Of a DNA stretch of 64,000 nucleotides, positions 25,239 to 34,651 are shown piece by piece. The DNA is taken from the NCBI GenBank assembly GCA_035479375.1, contig DATIIT010000006.1, forward strand, positions 1-64,000, read 5' to 3'. Below the pieces are notes generated by a model, which worked only from the letters and a program-made list of their open reading frames with translations, ran no database searches and was not told the DNA's origin. Made by a program: the position numbers and the translations under genes. Position 1 is the first letter of the stretch. Each line of letters starts with the position of its first letter. This stretch comes from PMNU01 sp035479375. GTDB taxonomy: Bacteria > Patescibacteriota > Saccharimonadia > Saccharimonadales > UBA4665.

Positions 25239-27356
25239 ATGAATACAGGGCCAGAGAACGCGGGTGGTGCACCAGACCGCTATAGCCCGGCATTGCCTGC
25301 GGAGGCGTTCCATCCGCTGGTGCGGGAACAGGCAGAAACTGACGCGCTCCGGCTGCAGGCCGCTGAGCTTTGGGCGCCCGGCGCGGCCAGCGCCGGCTGG
25401 CGTGATTGGGAGGCCGCCGTTGCCAAGCTACCGGCTACCACCGCCCTCCCTGGCCTGGTGCGCGTCGGCACGACCGAGAGTGGCGTGCCCTACTTGACAC
25501 CGCTGTTGGGCGAAGCGCATGTCAGCATCGGCGATACCGCGCTGCTGGAGCGGACGCGCCCGCGGGTGATGCCGCCGCGCCTGCCAGTCTCGCAAGTGAA
25601 GCAGTGGCAGAGGGACGCCAACCGCTGGTACGCTGCCACCGAGCAAGGCCGGCTGGAGGCGTTGGAAGCCGAGCGTACGATCGCTGTTGGCGCTGCCCGG
25701 GGCCTCATTGCCCGCTCGGTGGCCAGCCTCGCGCCAGGTACGGTAGACGTCACTATTTACGACCCGCGCGGCCGGGGCGAGGGCTTCCGCGACCTGGCCG
25801 CCATGGGGCAGGCCGGGCAATCACAAATTGTTGGGGACATTGAACGGCTGCTCCGGGGGTTGGAGCGGCATATCGTTGCCATGAATGGCGAGCTGCTGGA
25901 CGGGTACCCGACGATGCGCTCCCAAGTATCGCACACTGGGCGGCCAGGGCGGCGATGGCAGCTGGTTGTGTTATTTGGCCATAATGAACGCCTGTCGCCC
26001 GAGGGCCAGGGGCGGCTGCAAACCATCATTGAACAAGGGGTGGCGTGTGGCATCTCGCTGGTAACCCACGGGCTGGAGGTGGAGCCAGCGCCGCGCATCA
26101 ACCAGCTATCCGTGCAGCGCGACCTCACGGCGCGGGCCAGTGGCTCCGGCCCAGAGTGGTTTACGCTGGATCCGCCGCCGCCCAGCGCCGTATTGCAAAG
26201 CGCGGCACAAGCCGCAGTGCCCACCGGCCCGACCCGGCTCAGGATGCCGCGGGTTCGCGAGGTATCCGAGGGGCTCGCCGTAGCCACCACACCTGGACGC
26301 CGCCTGTTGCCAGGCGCCCACTACCGCCGCATCATGGCAGCGCGCGCAGCGCGTGCGGCCGACGTGGCACGCACTGCACAGCAGTTTGAAGCCGCGCACC
26401 CGTTTTTGTCCCCTGATTATTTGCGCGCCTTTGAGGACAGCGCCCTCCCCTACCTGGAGTTTGCCCGCGCGGCTGCGCACGACCCGGCCGAAGCGCGCCG
26501 GCTCGCCGCCAGCCCACCGCACGGCAATGACGAGCAGATGCTGGTGTCGCGGCTGCAAGCCGCGGCCATGCTCGACCTGCTCACCGACACCCCTGGGCAC
26601 ACCCGGGAGCGCTTCACCCAAATAAACCACGGCCGCCTGGGCGATTTTCTGCCAAAGCTCGCAGATATTGTACGCACCACGCCACTGCATGGCATTGGGC
26701 TGCTGCCCAAGGACATGCAAGCCTATATTGGCGCACACCTGCCAACAGACGTCCCGGCGTATGTTTTTCAGCTGGTGGCTGGCCTTGGCAACCATGCCGG
26801 TGGCCGCCTCCCCCGGCCAGGTGCCACAGAAGCGCGGGACGCGACGTTATTCCACCTGGAGAAAACCTATGACGTACCCCTGCGCGGCGGAGAAGACACC
26901 GCCACAGACCTGGCCAACCGCGCGCTAGCCGACTGCCTCATAGAATGCGAGCTTTTGCGCCTGTACGATTTCGCCAATGCCCCACCAGAGCTGCAAGCCC
27001 TGCTGGCGCAGCGCGCCCAGCGCCGCCTGCTCGCCGTCCCGGATGCCGTGGTGCCAACCTTTGCGCAGCAGTTTAGAGGCCAATGCCTCCAATTTCTGGA
27101 AGCACGCGGCGGGCCAGTTTTGTCGCGGACAGCACGGACCGTCCAGGCCGTGGGCGGCTTGGCCAGCAAACTTGGGAGTTCCCGGCGCCGCACACCAAAC
27201 GATGGCGGCGGCCAAACGGCACCAATAGACGGCACGCATGGCGCTGCGCCTAACGGCGCCAACAGTGCAGCTACGCCTGGAGCCAAGCTATTCACGCCGC
27301 CAATTTACCGGCCAGCCCCCAAACCGGCTGACCGCCCTAGCGGCCAGGCACAATAA
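25239..27356 (+). CDS. Large orphan protein with a degenerate FtsK/SpoIIIE-like segment
   Basis: 705 aa. Residues about 145-285 (AVGAARGLIARSVASLAPGTVDVTIYDPRGRGEGF ... WQLVVLFGHNERLSPEGQGRLQTIIEQGVACGISLVTHG) resemble the non-catalytic half of FtsK/SpoIIIE-type ATPase modules. No GxxxxGK[ST] Walker A follows. The rest is helical, Ala/Arg-rich, and ends in a low-complexity Gly/Pro/Ala tail. No membrane segment is visible. TACAAT (25221-25226) precedes the ATG by 12 nt. It may be a partner or descendant of a secretion ATPase; this is weak. Convergent with galU, 6 nt apart. Confidence 0.65.
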   Translation: MNTGPENAGGAPDRYSPALPAEAFHPLVREQAETDALRLQAAELWAPGAASAGWRDWEAAVAKLPATTALPGLVRVGTTESGVPYLTPLLGEAHVSIGDTALLERTRPRVMPPRLPVSQVKQWQRDANRWYAATEQGRLEALEAERTIAVGAARGLIARSVASLAPGTVDVTIYDPRGRGEGFRDLAAMGQAGQSQIVGDIERLLRGLERHIVAMNGELLDGYPTMRSQVSHTGRPGRRWQLVVLFGHNERLSPEGQGRLQTIIEQGVACGISLVTHGLEVEPAPRINQLSVQRDLTARASGSGPEWFTLDPPPPSAVLQSAAQAAVPTGPTRLRMPRVREVSEGLAVATTPGRRLLPGAHYRRIMAARAARAADVARTAQQFEAAHPFLSPDYLRAFEDSALPYLEFARAAAHDPAEARRLAASPPHGNDEQMLVSRLQAAAMLDLLTDTPGHTRERFTQINHGRLGDFLPKLADIVRTTPLHGIGLLPKDMQAYIGAHLPTDVPAYVFQLVAGLGNHAGGRLPRPGATEARDATLFHLEKTYDVPLRGGEDTATDLANRALADCLIECELLRLYDFANAPPELQALLAQRAQRRLLAVPDAVVPTFAQQFRGQCLQFLEARGGPVLSRTARTVQAVGGLASKLGSSRRRTPNDGGGQTAPIDGTHGAAPNGANSAATPGAKLFTPPIYRPAPKPADRPSGQAQ

Positions 27357-27362
27357 TCGGGC

Positions 27363-28262
27363 TTAATCGTCCTCGGCCAAACGCTTGTGCAAGTACGCGC
27401 GGAAGCCAGCGCCCAATTCACTGTCTATGAGGGCGTGGTCCACAATTGCCTCCAGGTAGCGGGCTTTGTCGCCGGCGTCGTGCCACCTGCCCTCAATAAA
27501 GCGGCAGAACACGTCGTTGGTTTTGGCGTACTCATTGATAGCGTCGGCCAGCACAATCTCTCCGCCCACGCCAACCTGCTCTTTTTCAACCACTTTTAAG
27601 ATGTCGGGTGTCAGCAAAAAGCTGCCCGCGCTGGCAAAGTTGGACGGCGTGTTGTCTGGGCCAGGTTTTTCCACCAGCCCGCGCACTTTAAAGGTATGGT
27701 CGTCCAGCTGGTTCTCGATGTCGATCATGCCCAGGCGCTTGCTGTCGGCCGGCTCGACTTTTACGGCGGAAATCACCGGCCTGCCAGTTTTCTCATAGGC
27801 TTCCAAAAGTTGCAAGGGGTATGGCGTTTCGCAGCGGAAAAAGTCATCGGCAAACAGATAGAAAAACGGCTCGTTATCTTTTAATAAGTGCCGCGCATTT
27901 AACAACGGCAGCGAGTTGCCCTTATTGCCATGCGGCGACGCCTTCTGGCGCAGGTACACAAAGTTGGCCATGGTGGCGATATCTTGCAAGATCTCCGCGA
28001 ACTGGTCTTTGCCCTTGGCGCGCAGGTCGTTTTCCAGCTCCTCGTTGCGGTCAAAATGGTCCTCGATGGAGCGCTTGGTGTAGCCAGTGACAATAATAAT
28101 GTCCGTAACGCCGGCCGCCACCAGCTGTTCAACGATGATCTGGATCACCGGCTTGTCCACAATGGGCAGCATTTCCTTAGGCATAGCCTTCGTTTGCGGC
28201 AAAAAACGCGTGCCAAAGCCAGCTGCGGCGATAATTGCTTTTGTTGGTCGGGGGTGGTGCAT
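27363..28262 (-). CDS. galU: UTP-glucose-1-phosphate uridylyltransferase
   Basis: Makes UDP-glucose from UTP and glucose-1-phosphate for glycan or envelope synthesis. 299 aa with the nucleotidyltransferase signature AAAGFGTRFLPQTKAMPKEMLPI at the N-terminus and FIEGRWHDAGDK near the C-terminus. GGAGGG lies 6 nt before the ATG at 28262. It follows gatB by 15 nt on the same strand and is probably the last gene of the gat cluster. Confidence 0.95.
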   Translation of the reverse strand: MHHPRPTKAIIAAAGFGTRFLPQTKAMPKEMLPIVDKPVIQIIVEQLVAAGVTDIIIVTGYTKRSIEDHFDRNEELENDLRAKGKDQFAEILQDIATMANFVYLRQKASPHGNKGNSLPLLNARHLLKDNEPFFYLFADDFFRCETPYPLQLLEAYEKTGRPVISAVKVEPADSKRLGMIDIENQLDDHTFKVRGLVEKPGPDNTPSNFASAGSFLLTPDILKVVEKEQVGVGGEIVLADAINEYAKTNDVFCRFIEGRWHDAGDKARYLEAIVDHALIDSELGAGFRAYLHKRLAEDD

Positions 28263-28277
28263 GTTCAGCCCTCCTTC

Positions 28278-29762
28278 TTATAATGCAAGTTGCTTTTTAA
28301 TTAATTCTGCGGCCAGCGCCGGGTTGGCGCGCCCCTGGGACGCCTTCATTACCTGGCCAACCAGGAAGCCAATGGCCTTCATCTCGCCGCCCCGGACGTC
28401 TTCGGCGGCTTTGGGGTTTTCGGCAATAACTTTCTGGGCGATGGCCTCCAGCGCGCCAGCGTCCGACTCCTGGATGAGATTGTGTTGCTTGGCGTAGGCC
28501 TCAACGTCGCCAACCTGCTGGCCGCTGGTTAACAGGGCGATTATAAGCTGCTTAGCGTTAGATGAGCTGAGTTTTCCGGCCTTGACGAGCTGGGCCACCT
28601 CGCGGTAGTATGCCAGCCGGCCCTGGTTGGTGAGCCCTTCGGCCAGCGTGGCGGCCGGGTCGCTGCGCAGCGGCACCTCGATGTTCACAAACCAATTGGC
28701 CAGTTGCTTGGCAAAGTCTTTGTCGGCAATAACTTCTTCGATGAGTGCCAGGTAGCTGATGGCCGGGTCGGCAAGGTCGGCCTCTAGCAAAAGCTCCATG
28801 GCTGGCTTATCAAGGCCGAGCGATTGCAAGCGGGTGCGCCACTCCGCCGGCAGCACCGGCATCTCTGTTTTAACGGCGTCTATTTGGGCGTCGTCCAGCA
28901 CCACCGGCGGCAGGTCTGGGTCGGGCATGTAGCGGTAGTCCTCGGCGTCCTCTTTGGTGCGCTGTTTGAAGGTGCGCTGTTTGGCGTCGTCCCAGCCGCG
29001 GGTTTCCTGCTGCACTTTTTCGCCTTTTTCTAGCAGCTCAATCTGGCGGGTAATCTCGTATTCCACGGTTTTTTCCACCGCGCGGAAGGAGTTGATGTTC
29101 TTGGTTTCGGTGCGCGTGCCCCACTGGTCTGTGGCGCTGACGCTAACGTTGACGTCGAAACGCATGTTGCCGTAGTACAGGTTGCAATCAGAGACATCGG
29201 CGTAGCGCATGCGCAGATACAGCTCGTGGGTGTAGGCCTTGGCCTGGGCGGCGGTGTGCATGTCTGCCTCAGAGACGATCTCCAGCAGCGGCGTGCCGGC
29301 GCGGTTTAAATCTACCAGGCTGTAATCTTTGCCAGCCGGGTGCGTGCTCTTGCCGGCGTCGGCCTCAATCTGCACGCGGTTGATGCGCACGGTAAACTGC
29401 TCGCCTTCGGCGGTTTCGGCGTTAACCTGGCCACCAACGATAATCGGCTGGTGCAGCTGCGAAATCTGGTAGCCCATGGGCAAATCCGGGTAAAAGTAGT
29501 GCTTGCGCTCAAAGATACTAAACTTCTGCGGCGTGGTGTCTAGGGCAAAAGCGGCGCGCATGGCCAGGTGCACCGCCTCTTTGTTGAGTACCGGCAGTGT
29601 GCCGGGCAAGCCAAAACAGATGGGGCTCACCAGCGTGTTGGGTGCGGCCTCGCGGGCGTCGTTGCCCACGGCGGCAAACAGCTTGGTGGCCGTTTTGAGC
29701 TGCACATGGCACTCAATGCCGATGGTGGCGCGGTATTTATTTCTGGTTTCGGGCGCTAGCAT
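28278..29762 (-). CDS. gatB: Asp-tRNA(Asn)/Glu-tRNA(Gln) amidotransferase subunit B
   Basis: 494 aa. Kinase and tRNA-binding subunit of GatCAB, which converts Glu-tRNA(Gln) and/or Asp-tRNA(Asn). Shows IGIECHVQLKTATKLF, the catalytic-region DLNRAGTPLLEIVSE and the C-terminal YqeY-like tail (GFLVGQVMKASQGRANP). The start overlaps the upstream membrane-protein gene by 26 nt, so translation is probably coupled. Confidence 0.96.
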   Translation of the reverse strand: MLAPETRNKYRATIGIECHVQLKTATKLFAAVGNDAREAAPNTLVSPICFGLPGTLPVLNKEAVHLAMRAAFALDTTPQKFSIFERKHYFYPDLPMGYQISQLHQPIIVGGQVNAETAEGEQFTVRINRVQIEADAGKSTHPAGKDYSLVDLNRAGTPLLEIVSEADMHTAAQAKAYTHELYLRMRYADVSDCNLYYGNMRFDVNVSVSATDQWGTRTETKNINSFRAVEKTVEYEITRQIELLEKGEKVQQETRGWDDAKQRTFKQRTKEDAEDYRYMPDPDLPPVVLDDAQIDAVKTEMPVLPAEWRTRLQSLGLDKPAMELLLEADLADPAISYLALIEEVIADKDFAKQLANWFVNIEVPLRSDPAATLAEGLTNQGRLAYYREVAQLVKAGKLSSSNAKQLIIALLTSGQQVGDVEAYAKQHNLIQESDAGALEAIAQKVIAENPKAAEDVRGGEMKAIGFLVGQVMKASQGRANPALAAELIKKQLAL

Positions 29763-30177
29763 CGGGCAAGGCTCCTACATCTTTAAGTGCTTGGCGGGTG
29801 CCGAGCAAGGCTTGCTTGACCTCGGCTTCCTTCAGTTTCACGGTGGGGTCGGCGTCGATACGGTTGCGCAGCTTGTGGCCAAACCACAGGCCGTCGTTGT
29901 CCGTGAACAGGCGCTGGGCTTTTACCAAGCGCTCACCCATGCTGCGGCCGCGGATGTGGCGTTTTTTGAGCGCCGTGTCCAGCAACTTATCCGCTTGCGT
30001 GATAGCATTTGCCCACTGGGCCTTGTCTTTGAGCAGGCTTTGGAGCTGCTTCCATTGGCCTTCGTAATACTCGGTGGCCTTGAGTTCCTGCGGGCGCTTG
30101 CGCCACAAAAATAGGCCGGCAGCGGCCAGCGCCGCCAGGACAACCACGGCGATGACGGCGATAACCAAGCCCATCAT
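29737..30177 (-). CDS. Membrane-anchored helical protein inside the gat operon
   Basis: 146 aa. An N-terminal membrane helix (VIAVIAVVVLAALAAAGLFLW) and a cytoplasmic Lys/Leu-rich helical domain (GQWKQLQSLLKDKAQWANAITQADKLLDTALKKRHI ... SMGERLVKAQRLF). Its start overlaps the gatA stop (ATGA, 4 nt) and its end overlaps gatB by 26 nt, so it is tightly built into the operon. I do not recognise a named family. It could help tether or regulate the amidotransferase, which is inference from position only. Confidence 0.85.
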   Translation of the reverse strand: MMGLVIAVIAVVVLAALAAAGLFLWRKRPQELKATEYYEGQWKQLQSLLKDKAQWANAITQADKLLDTALKKRHIRGRSMGERLVKAQRLFTDNDGLWFGHKLRNRIDADPTVKLKEAEVKQALLGTRQALKDVGALPDASARNQK

Positions 30178-31628
30178 GCCAAAATCCCTTCAGCCGCCTT
30201 GGCTATGCCGAGCAGCGCACGGTCTTGCTTCTGGGCGGCCATGATTTGCAGGCCTACGGGCAAGCCGTCGGCAAGGCCGGCCGGGACGCTCACACTGGGG
30301 ATGCCTGCCAGGCTGGCGCCCACGGTCATGACATCGGACAGGTACATTTGCAGCGGGTCGCTGGCGTTTTCGCCGATCTTAAACGCCGGCGTGGGCGCCA
30401 CCGGGCCAATCAAAAAGTCGAACTTTTGGAAGGCGTCCTGGAACTCGTTGATGATTTTGGTGCGCACGGTTTGCGCTTTGGCATAATAGGCGTCGTAATA
30501 GCCGCTGCTGAGCACGTAAGTGCCGATCATCAGGCGGCGCTTGGCCTCTGGGCCAAAGCCCTCGCTGCGGGCTTTCGTGTAGCTGTCGTCTAGGTCTTTG
30601 GCGCCGGTGGCGGCGTGTTGGTAGCGCTGGCCGTCGTAACGGCTCAGGTTGCTACTGACCTCTGCTGGCACAACAACGTAATACACGGCGAGGGCGAGTG
30701 GCAAAGACGGCAGGCTTACTTCCTGCACATCGGCGCCGGCGGCGCGCAATTTATCGGCCGCGGCCTGCACCACCTGCTTGACGCCGTCGTGCACACCGTC
30801 GCCCATCCACTCTTGTATGATGCCGATTTTTTTGCCCTTGACACTGCTGGGCAGGTCGAGGTAGCCTTGCTTGTCGCGCTCGATTGTAGTGGCATCGCGC
30901 CGGTCGCGGCCAGCCATAACGTCGATGACGAACGCGGCGTCCTCAGTGGTGCGCGCCAGCGTGCCCACGGTATCTGTGCTGCTGGCCATAGCTACAATGC
31001 CGTAGCGCGATAGTAACCCGTACGTGGGCTTGTAGCCGATGCAGCCCACAAAGCTGGCCGGCTGGCGGGTGGAACCACCGGTGTCCGTGCCCAAGGCAAA
31101 CGGCGCCATGTCCAAAACCACCGCCGCTGCCGACCCCCCAGACGAGCCGCCTGGCACGCGGGCTTGGTCAAGCGGGTGCTTGGTGGTAAAAAAGTCGCTA
31201 TTTTCGGTACTTCCGCCGTGCGCAAAGGCGTCTAGGTTGGCCTTAGCTACGCACACCGCGCCTTCGGCTTCCAGCCGCTCAATAACCGTAGCTTGGTAGG
31301 GCGCGGTAAAGCCGCGCAGCATATTGCTGGCAGCGGTGGTTTCGGCGCCAAATACCAAATAATTGTCCTTGGCAATAAATGGGACGCCGGCCAAACGGCC
31401 GGTTTCTTTGCCACTTTGTACAGCCGCGTCGATGTTGGCGGCGCGTTCGCGGGCCCGCTCCGCGGTCACGGCAATAATGGCGTTGAATTCCTTCTTATCC
31501 TCAATGGTGTGCAAAGATTGCTCCACGAGGTCGGCAGCCTTCAGCTCGCCGGCGCGCACCTTGGCGGCCAGGTCGGCAATAGGGAGCCATTGGCTGTGGG
31601 CGGGCGCGCCCTGGTCTTGCGCGCTCAT
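30174..31628 (-). CDS. gatA: Asp-tRNA(Asn)/Glu-tRNA(Gln) amidotransferase subunit A
   Basis: 484 aa amidase-signature enzyme that releases ammonia from glutamine. Shows the catalytic lysine in VPFIAKDNY, the signature GGSSGGSAAAV and the Ser-cis-Ser region DTGGSTRQPASF. Overlaps gatC by 4 nt (ATGA). Confidence 0.97.
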   Translation of the reverse strand: MSAQDQGAPAHSQWLPIADLAAKVRAGELKAADLVEQSLHTIEDKKEFNAIIAVTAERARERAANIDAAVQSGKETGRLAGVPFIAKDNYLVFGAETTAASNMLRGFTAPYQATVIERLEAEGAVCVAKANLDAFAHGGSTENSDFFTTKHPLDQARVPGGSSGGSAAAVVLDMAPFALGTDTGGSTRQPASFVGCIGYKPTYGLLSRYGIVAMASSTDTVGTLARTTEDAAFVIDVMAGRDRRDATTIERDKQGYLDLPSSVKGKKIGIIQEWMGDGVHDGVKQVVQAAADKLRAAGADVQEVSLPSLPLALAVYYVVVPAEVSSNLSRYDGQRYQHAATGAKDLDDSYTKARSEGFGPEAKRRLMIGTYVLSSGYYDAYYAKAQTVRTKIINEFQDAFQKFDFLIGPVAPTPAFKIGENASDPLQMYLSDVMTVGASLAGIPSVSVPAGLADGLPVGLQIMAAQKQDRALLGIAKAAEGILA

Positions 31629-31918
31629 CCAACCATCCTCTTCACTTTAATGTGGCGGCCTTCGGTGGCGGGCACCACCTTAAGGAGGTCGTCCGGCGTG
31701 GCACCGTAATCGTCAATAACATCGTCGCGCATGACATTGGTGAGGCCGGTTACTTGGGTGGTGGGCTGCAGGCCGGTGACGTCCACCTGCGACAGCTGCT
31801 CGACGTAGCCCAGGATCTCACTGAGCTCGGCGCGGTACTTTTCGATTTCTTCGTCGGTGATTGTAAGCCGGGCGAGCCGAGCCAATTTCAATACATCGTC
31901 TCGTGTGAGGTCTGCCAT
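31625..31918 (-). CDS. gatC: Asp-tRNA(Asn)/Glu-tRNA(Gln) amidotransferase subunit C
   Basis: 97 aa. Small stabilising subunit of GatCAB. Typical pattern DVLKLARLARLTITDEEIEKYRAELSEILGYVEQL followed by the Pro/Thr linker and MRDDV. First gene of gatC-gatA-x-gatB-galU. A TATAGT box ends 9 nt before the ATG. Confidence 0.95.
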   Translation of the reverse strand: MADLTRDDVLKLARLARLTITDEEIEKYRAELSEILGYVEQLSQVDVTGLQPTTQVTGLTNVMRDDVIDDYGATPDDLLKVVPATEGRHIKVKRMVG

Positions 31919-31980
31919 ATTTCTCTAACTATATCAGATTAGTTGCGGCGTTAACAATATTGGCCAGGGACGGCAGGTAT

Positions 31981-32568
31981 CTACCGCGGCGGCTCTACTA
32001 GAGCAACATCCGGGCAGAAACGCCTAATCTCATCCATCGTGACGCCTCTAATCGGACCCTCGTGGCCATGCGACAGTTCGCCGCCTGGGCCCATTCCCCG
32101 AATCGTTGCCTTATCAACAAGCTGCTGCCCCATGAATGGTACGCGCAGCCGCCCAAGCCACGCCCGTAAGCCGCCCGCCGCTAACGGCAATGCGACAGCT
32201 GAATAGCTCGCCCTGCCCTCGTACGCCCAATATTTTCCTGGCGTCGCACCAGGGGCTGCTAGGCCCATCTGCCAACTGGCCATTGTGCCGTCAGGCGGCG
32301 CGCAGCCTACTACTGTTCGCTCGCCCTTACCTATACGGCCCTCAAATTCCGGGGAGACAGCAACGGTTACCAGCACGGCAAACCGGTCGCCGCTTTCATC
32401 GCCAGCGAATGTTATGCCGTCCTGGCCCATGAGCATATCCTGTTGAGCACTTTTGGCATACTCCGAAACAACGGTGTATGGCGGAGGCATACCGATAACT
32501 TCGCCGAATGCGGCATCCCATTGCATAGGCAAAACCGGCAAGCCGGCAGGTGATTGTTCGTAACTCAT
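31981..32568 (-). CDS. Hypothetical protein downstream of uvrB
   Basis: 195 aa, unrecognised, soluble. Contains GDRFAVLVTVAVSPEFEGRIGKGERTVVGCAPP and a His-rich turn (GGELSHGHEG). It starts 2 nt after the uvrB stop on the same strand, so it is almost certainly co-transcribed. No DNA-repair motif is visible, so the link with uvrB may be positional only. Confidence 0.75.
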   Translation of the reverse strand: MSYEQSPAGLPVLPMQWDAAFGEVIGMPPPYTVVSEYAKSAQQDMLMGQDGITFAGDESGDRFAVLVTVAVSPEFEGRIGKGERTVVGCAPPDGTMASWQMGLAAPGATPGKYWAYEGRASYSAVALPLAAGGLRAWLGRLRVPFMGQQLVDKATIRGMGPGGELSHGHEGPIRGVTMDEIRRFCPDVALVEPPR

Positions 32569-32570
32569 AT

Positions 32571-34535
32571 TTACATTTTTCCTTTTATATCATTAATGAT
32601 ATCGCGCAGCTCTGCCGCTTGTTCAAACTGCAAGTTGGCGGCGGCCAACTCCATCTGGGAATTGAGGTCGCGCAGCAGGCTGCCGTACTCGTCTTTGGGG
32701 ATTTTCCTGAGGTCGAGCTTGGCGCGTTTGGCATCTTCGGGCAGATCTGGGCGCATACCCTTTTCGATAGCCTTGCTGACACCGGTGGGCGTGATGCCGT
32801 GCTCGGTGTTGTAGGCCTCCTGGATTTCACGGCGGCGCGTGGTCTCGTCCAGGGTCTTTTTCATGCTATCTGTGATATGGTCGGCATACATAATGACGTG
32901 GCCTTCTACGTGGCGGGCGGCGCGGCCGACGGTTTGGATCAGGGCCTGCTCGCTGCGCAAAAACCCTTCTTTGTCGGCGTCCAAAATGGCCACCAAGCTT
33001 ACTTCCGGCAGGTCAAGCCCTTCGCGCAGCAAGTTGATGCCCACCAGCACGTCGTAGACGCCCAGGCGCAGGTCACGCAGGATGTCGGTGCGGTCCAGGG
33101 TGTCCACGTCGCTGTGCAGGTAGGCCACCTTAATGTTCAGCTCTTTGAGGTAATCGGTGAGGTCTTCGCTCATGCGCTTGGTGAGCGTGGTCACGAGCAC
33201 GCGCTGGTGCTTCTTGATGGTTTCGCGGATTTCGGCCAGCAAGTCGTCCACCTGGCCGTCCACCGGCCGGATTTCTATGGGCGGGTCCAGCAGCCCAGTA
33301 GGGCGGATGACTTGCTGCGCCGGCTCCGGGCTCCGGCTGAGTTCGTACTGCGCCGGCGTGGCGCTGACGTACACCACCTGGTTCATGTGCTTTTCAAACT
33401 CGGTGAAAGTGAGCGGCCGGTTGTCTAGGGCAGACGGTAAACGGAAGCCGTGCTCCACCAGCACCTCTTTGCGGGCGCGGTCGCCGTTGTACATGCCACG
33501 CACCTGGGGCATGGTCATGTGCGATTCGTCGATGAGCATCAGGAAATCGTCCGGGTAGTAATCCAGCAGCGTGGCGGGTTGGTCGCCGGGCTCGCGGTCT
33601 GTGAGGTAGCGCGAGTAGTTCTCAATCCCCTTTACAAAGCCGGTTTCCTGGAGCATTTCCAGATCGAAACGGGTACGCTGCTCCAGGCGCTGCGCCTCCA
33701 ACAGCTTGCCCTGTTTTTTGAAGAGCGCCAGGCGCTCCTGCAGCTCGTTTTCAATTTTGCCGAGCGCCAGCTGCAGCTTGTCCTGCGGCGTCACGTAGTG
33801 CGAGCCTGGGAAAATGTCTAGGCTATCAGGCCTGCCCAAAATCTCGCCGGTGAGCGGGTCAATTTTAAGGATGCGCTCGACTTCGTCGCCAAAAAATTCG
33901 ATGCGGTAAGCCAGCTCTTCGCCGGCCGGGAACACGTCTACCACGTCGCCGCGGACGCGGAAGGTGCTGCGGTGGAAATCGATGTCATTCCGCTGGTATT
34001 GGATGTCTGTGAGGTGGCGCAAAAATTTGTCGCGGACGCGGCGCTCGCCGCGCTTGACACTCACCCGTAGGTCGTTGTAGTCTGACGGCGAGCCGATGCC
34101 GTAAATGCAGCTCACGCTGGCGACAATGACCACGTCGCGGCGGGTCAGCAAGGCATCGGTGGCGGCGTGCCGGAGCCGGTCGATTTCCTCGTTAATTTGC
34201 GAGTCTTTTTCGATGTACGTGTCCGAACGCGGGATGTACGCCTCCGGCTGGTAGTAGTCAAAATAGCTCACAAAATAGTGGACCGCATTATCCGGGAAGA
34301 ATTTGCGGAACTCCTCGTACAGCTGTGCGGCGAGTGTTTTGTTGTGGCTCAAAACCAGCGTCGGCTTGCCCGTATTCTGGATGAGGTTGGCCATGGTAAA
34401 TGTTTTACCCGAGCCGGTCACACCCAAAAGGGTCTGTTCCTTCAGACCCTGGTTGAGGCCGCCCGTCAGCTGTTTGATGGCGGCCGGCTGGTCGCCCATG
34501 GGCTGGTACTCGCTCGTCAGGTTAAATGTAGCCAT
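32571..34535 (-). CDS. uvrB: Excinuclease ABC subunit B
   Basis: 654 aa helicase-like damage-verification subunit of nucleotide excision repair. Walker A LLGVTGSGKTFTMAN, the beta-hairpin region YFDYYQPEAYIP, DEAD-like LIDESHMTMPQ, motif VI QTVGRAARH and a C-terminal UVR motif (LRDLNSQMELAAANLQFEQAAELRD). uvrA and uvrC are not in view. TATAAT (34542-34547) ends 6 nt before the ATG with no Shine-Dalgarno, a good leaderless candidate. Confidence 0.97.
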   Translation of the reverse strand: MATFNLTSEYQPMGDQPAAIKQLTGGLNQGLKEQTLLGVTGSGKTFTMANLIQNTGKPTLVLSHNKTLAAQLYEEFRKFFPDNAVHYFVSYFDYYQPEAYIPRSDTYIEKDSQINEEIDRLRHAATDALLTRRDVVIVASVSCIYGIGSPSDYNDLRVSVKRGERRVRDKFLRHLTDIQYQRNDIDFHRSTFRVRGDVVDVFPAGEELAYRIEFFGDEVERILKIDPLTGEILGRPDSLDIFPGSHYVTPQDKLQLALGKIENELQERLALFKKQGKLLEAQRLEQRTRFDLEMLQETGFVKGIENYSRYLTDREPGDQPATLLDYYPDDFLMLIDESHMTMPQVRGMYNGDRARKEVLVEHGFRLPSALDNRPLTFTEFEKHMNQVVYVSATPAQYELSRSPEPAQQVIRPTGLLDPPIEIRPVDGQVDDLLAEIRETIKKHQRVLVTTLTKRMSEDLTDYLKELNIKVAYLHSDVDTLDRTDILRDLRLGVYDVLVGINLLREGLDLPEVSLVAILDADKEGFLRSEQALIQTVGRAARHVEGHVIMYADHITDSMKKTLDETTRRREIQEAYNTEHGITPTGVSKAIEKGMRPDLPEDAKRAKLDLRKIPKDEYGSLLRDLNSQMELAAANLQFEQAAELRDIINDIKGKM

Positions 34536-34628
34536 CTATATATTATATTGTAACAGATGTAGGACGCCAGGCGCCGCCAAAGCGCCACGGCAGTAGTGCC
34601 ACGGACACAGCAGCTATTTCACCCTCAT

Positions 34629-34651
34629 GGCGGCCGCTATTTCAGGCCGCC
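34629..34651 (-). other. Hairpin at the stop codon of the 34.6-kb gene
   Basis: GGCGGCC and GGCCGCC form a perfect 7-bp stem around a 9-nt loop that contains the TAG stop codon (minus strand) of the gene ending at 34637. The stretch AAATAGCGGCCGCC echoes the start of element C. No U-run follows. Confidence 0.5.
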
